Shown: positions 61,483-64,000 of the stretch, piece after piece
Numbering within the stretch: position 1 is the first letter of the stretch
How the letters are laid out: each line of letters opens with the position of its first letter
Assembly (NCBI RefSeq): GCF_002843385.1
Contig: NZ_MVDE01000005.1
Span: forward strand, 124,001 to 188,000
Source: Labilibaculum manganireducens
GTDB lineage: Bacteria > Bacteroidota > Bacteroidia > Bacteroidales > Marinifilaceae
Direction: 5' to 3'
Length of the DNA: 64,000 nucleotides
Position numbers and translations under genes: made by a program
The notes under the pieces: generated by a model
Database searches by the model: none
Told to the model about the DNA's origin: nothing
Seen by the model: the letters and a program-made list of their open reading frames with translations, nothing else

Positions 61483-64000
61483 ATGCGTTATCTGGTAATA
61501 TTATTATTCTCCATTATAAGTGTTAGTTCATTTTCACAAACTACAACTCCAATTAATTTGGATTGGACAGAAAGTTTAATTGCCTATCCTACAGGAGAAA
61601 AAATTAACACTCTAACTTTTACAGGAGCTTCTTTGAATGAGGAAAACTCATGGATACCAGAATATTCACACCTACAATTAACAAGCTCAACCAACGAATT
61701 ATTCACAGTCGAGTTATTTGATACGCAATTTAAATTGTTAAGTTCCACCGAAAGGCAGATTTTACGAAATAAAACAATCTCCAATACAATAAAACCTTCA
61801 ATTAACACAGTTGTTATTCGAAAACAAAATTACCAACAAGTTAAATTTACGCCCATACGGAAGAATCCTTTAACAGGCCAACTCGAAAAATTGATTCGAT
61901 TCTCACTGAGATTTCAAAAAAAAAGTCAGAATAAATCGCTAAAGCAAAGCAAATCTTACGTCGCCAGCTCTGTTCTTCAATCAGGAAAATGGTTGAAAAT
62001 TGCAATTGACACCACAGCCGTGTATAAAATTACCTATTCCCAATTAATTGATATGGGAATTTCCAATCCGGAAAACATACGAATTTATGGATCCGGGGGG
62101 GGAATGCTTCCTAAAATGAACTCTGAAGATAGTCTGGATGATTTACCAAACAATTCCATTTACATGGATAAAGGAAGTGATGGTATTTTTAATTCGGGCG
62201 ATTTCATTCTCTTTTATGCCAAAGGACCAAGATCATGGAAATTCGAAGAAGCCTCCAATGAATTTGTACACGAAAATCATTTGTACTCTGATTTCTCACA
62301 TTATTTTCTTAGTTCTGACATGGGAAGTCCGACGCTCATTCAATCGGCAGCATCCTTATCTTCCTCTAATATAAATGTTACCGGATTTGATGATTACGCT
62401 GTATTCGATCAGGACGACACCAATCTTTTGGAGAGTGGCAGACTTTGGCTTGCGAATACTTTTGATGTTACGACGAATTATTCTTTCAATTTTTCATTCC
62501 CAAACCTAAAAACAGGAGAACCCCTTTTAATTAGTACAAATTTAGTGGCAAGATCATCGTCCGCAACAAAATTCAGTCTGCTTTCCGGAACGAATTTAAT
62601 TGGAGATATTGAAATACCATCAGTAAACACAGGAAGCTATACGGCCAATTACGCATCGGTTGCAGAGAAGAAATTCATTAATTTCATTCCTTCATCTGCT
62701 AATTTTAAATTGAGTATTGACTATGAAAAAAGTTCCCCATCCTCAAAAGGATGGTTAAACTTTCTTCGGGTAAATGCCAGACGAAATTTGGTTTTCACCA
62801 ACAATCAAATGGCATTTAGAGATTCCAAAACCATTGGTGTTGGCAATAAGGCAAAATTTACTCTTCAAAATACAAATGACAAAACTCAAATTTGGGATGT
62901 CACCTCTCCTCAATCTGTAAAATTAATTTCTGCTAATTACAATAACAATACAACATCTTTTACTGCAGATGCAAATTCTTTAAAAGAATATGTTGCCTGT
63001 GATCCAAATGGAAATTTCCCTGCACCAATTATTATTGGATCGGTTAAAAATCAAAATTTGCATGCTTTAGCTCAAACAGATATGATTATCATTAGTCCTT
63101 CCAAGTTTTTGTCTTACGCCAGTCAAATTGCAGATTTTCACAGAACCAAGGACAATTTAAAAGTTACTATTGTTGATCCGGAGGAGATCTACAATGAGTT
63201 TTCATCCGGTTCTCCTGACGTGAGCGCCATTCGTAATTTTGTAAAAATGTTTTACGATCGATCGACAAGTGACGAGAATCTACCCAAATATCTTTTACTT
63301 TTTGGAGATGGTTCATTTGATAATAAATCTGACCGCGAAAACAACACAAACCAAATTCTAACTTATCAATCGGAAAATTCTTTAAGTCCAACCCAGTCTT
63401 TTGTCACTGATGATTTTTTTGGACTACTTGATGATGATGAAGGAGAGGCAACCGGCATGGTAGATATTGGCATTGGACGTTTTCCTGTGAATACTTCTGA
63501 AGAAGCACAAATTGTCACCAATAAAATTTTAAACTACAACAATTCAGAGTGGGGAGATTGGAGAAGCAGGATCTGTTTTATTGGAGACGATGAAGACAAT
63601 AATACTCACATGAGAGATGCTAATAAGCTAGCTGTACAGGTAGAAACAGACTATCCTCAATTTAAAATACAAAGAATTTTCCTTGATGATTATGAACAAA
63701 TAACAAGTTCTGCAGGACAGGAATATCCTGATGTCAATTTAGCAATCAGCGAAAGCATAAACAAAGGAAGCCTGCTTATGAACTACACCGGCCACGGAAA
63801 TGAAAACGGACTGGCACATGAACACATTCTAATGCTCGACGATATTTTAGGTTGGGAAAATCCTACTAAACTTCCACTATTCATGACTGCCACCTGTGAA
63901 TTCAGCCGTTTCGACAATTACAAAAAACTCTCTTCTGGCGAGATGATTCTTCTTCGTGACAACGGTGGCGGCATCGGTTTGTTCACAACCACCCGATTGG
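61483..64000 (+). CDS. porU: type IX secretion system sortase PorU, 5' part (runs off the window)
   Basis: The open frame from the ATG at 61483 continues for 839 residues to the window end. A signal peptide (MRYLVILLFSIISVSSFSQ) leads into a long beta-rich N-terminal region. The peptidase C25 (gingipain-like) domain then begins near residue 530, with FLSYASQIADFHRTKDNLKV, LLLFGDGSFDNKS, DDFFGLLDDDEGE and MVDIGIGRFPV. The catalytic His is in NYTGHGNENG (His771) and the catalytic Cys in TATCEFSRFDNY (Cys805). PorU removes the C-terminal signal of T9SS cargo and attaches it to lipopolysaccharide. Its position opposite gldJ supports the call. The C-terminal part lies outside. Confidence 0.93.
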   Translation, partial: MRYLVILLFSIISVSSFSQTTTPINLDWTESLIAYPTGEKINTLTFTGASLNEENSWIPEYSHLQLTSSTNELFTVELFDTQFKLLSSTERQILRNKTISNTIKPSINTVVIRKQNYQQVKFTPIRKNPLTGQLEKLIRFSLRFQKKSQNKSLKQSKSYVASSVLQSGKWLKIAIDTTAVYKITYSQLIDMGISNPENIRIYGSGGGMLPKMNSEDSLDDLPNNSIYMDKGSDGIFNSGDFILFYAKGPRSWKFEEASNEFVHENHLYSDFSHYFLSSDMGSPTLIQSAASLSSSNINVTGFDDYAVFDQDDTNLLESGRLWLANTFDVTTNYSFNFSFPNLKTGEPLLISTNLVARSSSATKFSLLSGTNLIGDIEIPSVNTGSYTANYASVAEKKFINFIPSSANFKLSIDYEKSSPSSKGWLNFLRVNARRNLVFTNNQMAFRDSKTIGVGNKAKFTLQNTNDKTQIWDVTSPQSVKLISANYNNNTTSFTADANSLKEYVACDPNGNFPAPIIIGSVKNQNLHALAQTDMIIISPSKFLSYASQIADFHRTKDNLKVTIVDPEEIYNEFSSGSPDVSAIRNFVKMFYDRSTSDENLPKYLLLFGDGSFDNKSDRENNTNQILTYQSENSLSPTQSFVTDDFFGLLDDDEGEATGMVDIGIGRFPVNTSEEAQIVTNKILNYNNSEWGDWRSRICFIGDDEDNNTHMRDANKLAVQVETDYPQFKIQRIFLDDYEQITSSAGQEYPDVNLAISESINKGSLLMNYTGHGNENGLAHEHILMLDDILGWENPTKLPLFMTATCEFSRFDNYKKLSSGEMILLRDNGGGIGLFTTTRL

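Noticed and set aside
62138-62374. Other-frame open frames inside porU
   Set aside because: The main frame is open from 61483 to the window end with PorU motifs; these are shadows.

Overview
The window is a low-GC chromosomal segment from a member of the Bacteroidota, most likely an anaerobic or facultatively anaerobic marine-type Bacteroidales/Marinilabiliales relative. Evidence for this: a short RpoD-type primary sigma factor without region 1.1; Rho with a long Arg/Pro/Glu-rich N-terminal insert; a tmRNA encoding the tag GENNYALAA; promoters of the TTTG-N19-TAnnTTTG type; the type IX secretion/gliding genes gldJ and porU; DUF4199 and DUF6588 proteins; and pyruvate:ferredoxin oxidoreductase, PPDK and Rex, which fit fermentative redox metabolism. 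No prophage, CRISPR array or intact transposon was seen.

Layout. 1-4.3 kb: a small lipoprotein, a C-terminal remnant of an outer-membrane beta-barrel (probably TonB-dependent receptor) gene, and a minus-strand surface-glycan cluster (DUF4199 protein, two GT2 glycosyltransferases, a zinc-ribbon methyltransferase). 4.5-5.4 kb: the SRP RNA with a near-perfect promoter, then five threonine tRNA units built from a duplicated cassette, one of them broken by a palindrome. 5.5-7.6 kb: transaldolase, a YrdC/YciO protein and small unknown genes around a perfect 20-bp inverted repeat. 7.6-12 kb: potassium uptake (TrkA and two TrkH paralogues). 12-19 kb: ComEC, a DUF6588 protein, peptide deformylase, RuvX, a predicted barrel protein and an LVIVD-repeat lipoprotein. 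19.0-19.5 kb: a frameshifted HTH gene preceded by eight 21-bp repeats, the most unusual non-coding element here.

19.7-29 kb: PPDK, a dihydroorotate-dehydrogenase-like protein, PFOR and an AAA ATPase. 29-35 kb: Rho, primary sigma factor, Rpe, a saccharopine/alanine-dehydrogenase-like oxidoreductase and tmRNA. 35-48 kb: a second AAA ATPase, then a large minus-strand run (HlyD-type adaptor, MacB/FtsX permease, ATPase, second permease, two unknown proteins) divergent from a sigma54-dependent response regulator and its histidine kinase. A -24/-12 promoter lies just upstream of the adaptor gene, so the two-component system probably drives the transporter operon. 48-59 kb: a small DNA-binding protein, Rex, tRNA-Val, FolC, a PIN-PhoH protein, Ppx/GppA, MtaB, inositol monophosphatase, a lipid-A-type acyltransferase, GT2, a Gdx-type SMR exporter and MurF. 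59.6-64 kb: GldJ and, divergently, the 5' part of porU, which runs off the window.

The gene content is mostly conserved housekeeping. No clearly new multi-gene system is demonstrated. The best candidates for new biology are the 21-bp phased repeat with its broken HTH gene, the sigma54-linked exporter operon with its three-repeat envelope protein, the symmetric inverted repeat at 7.3 kb, and the threonine-tRNA cassette array.
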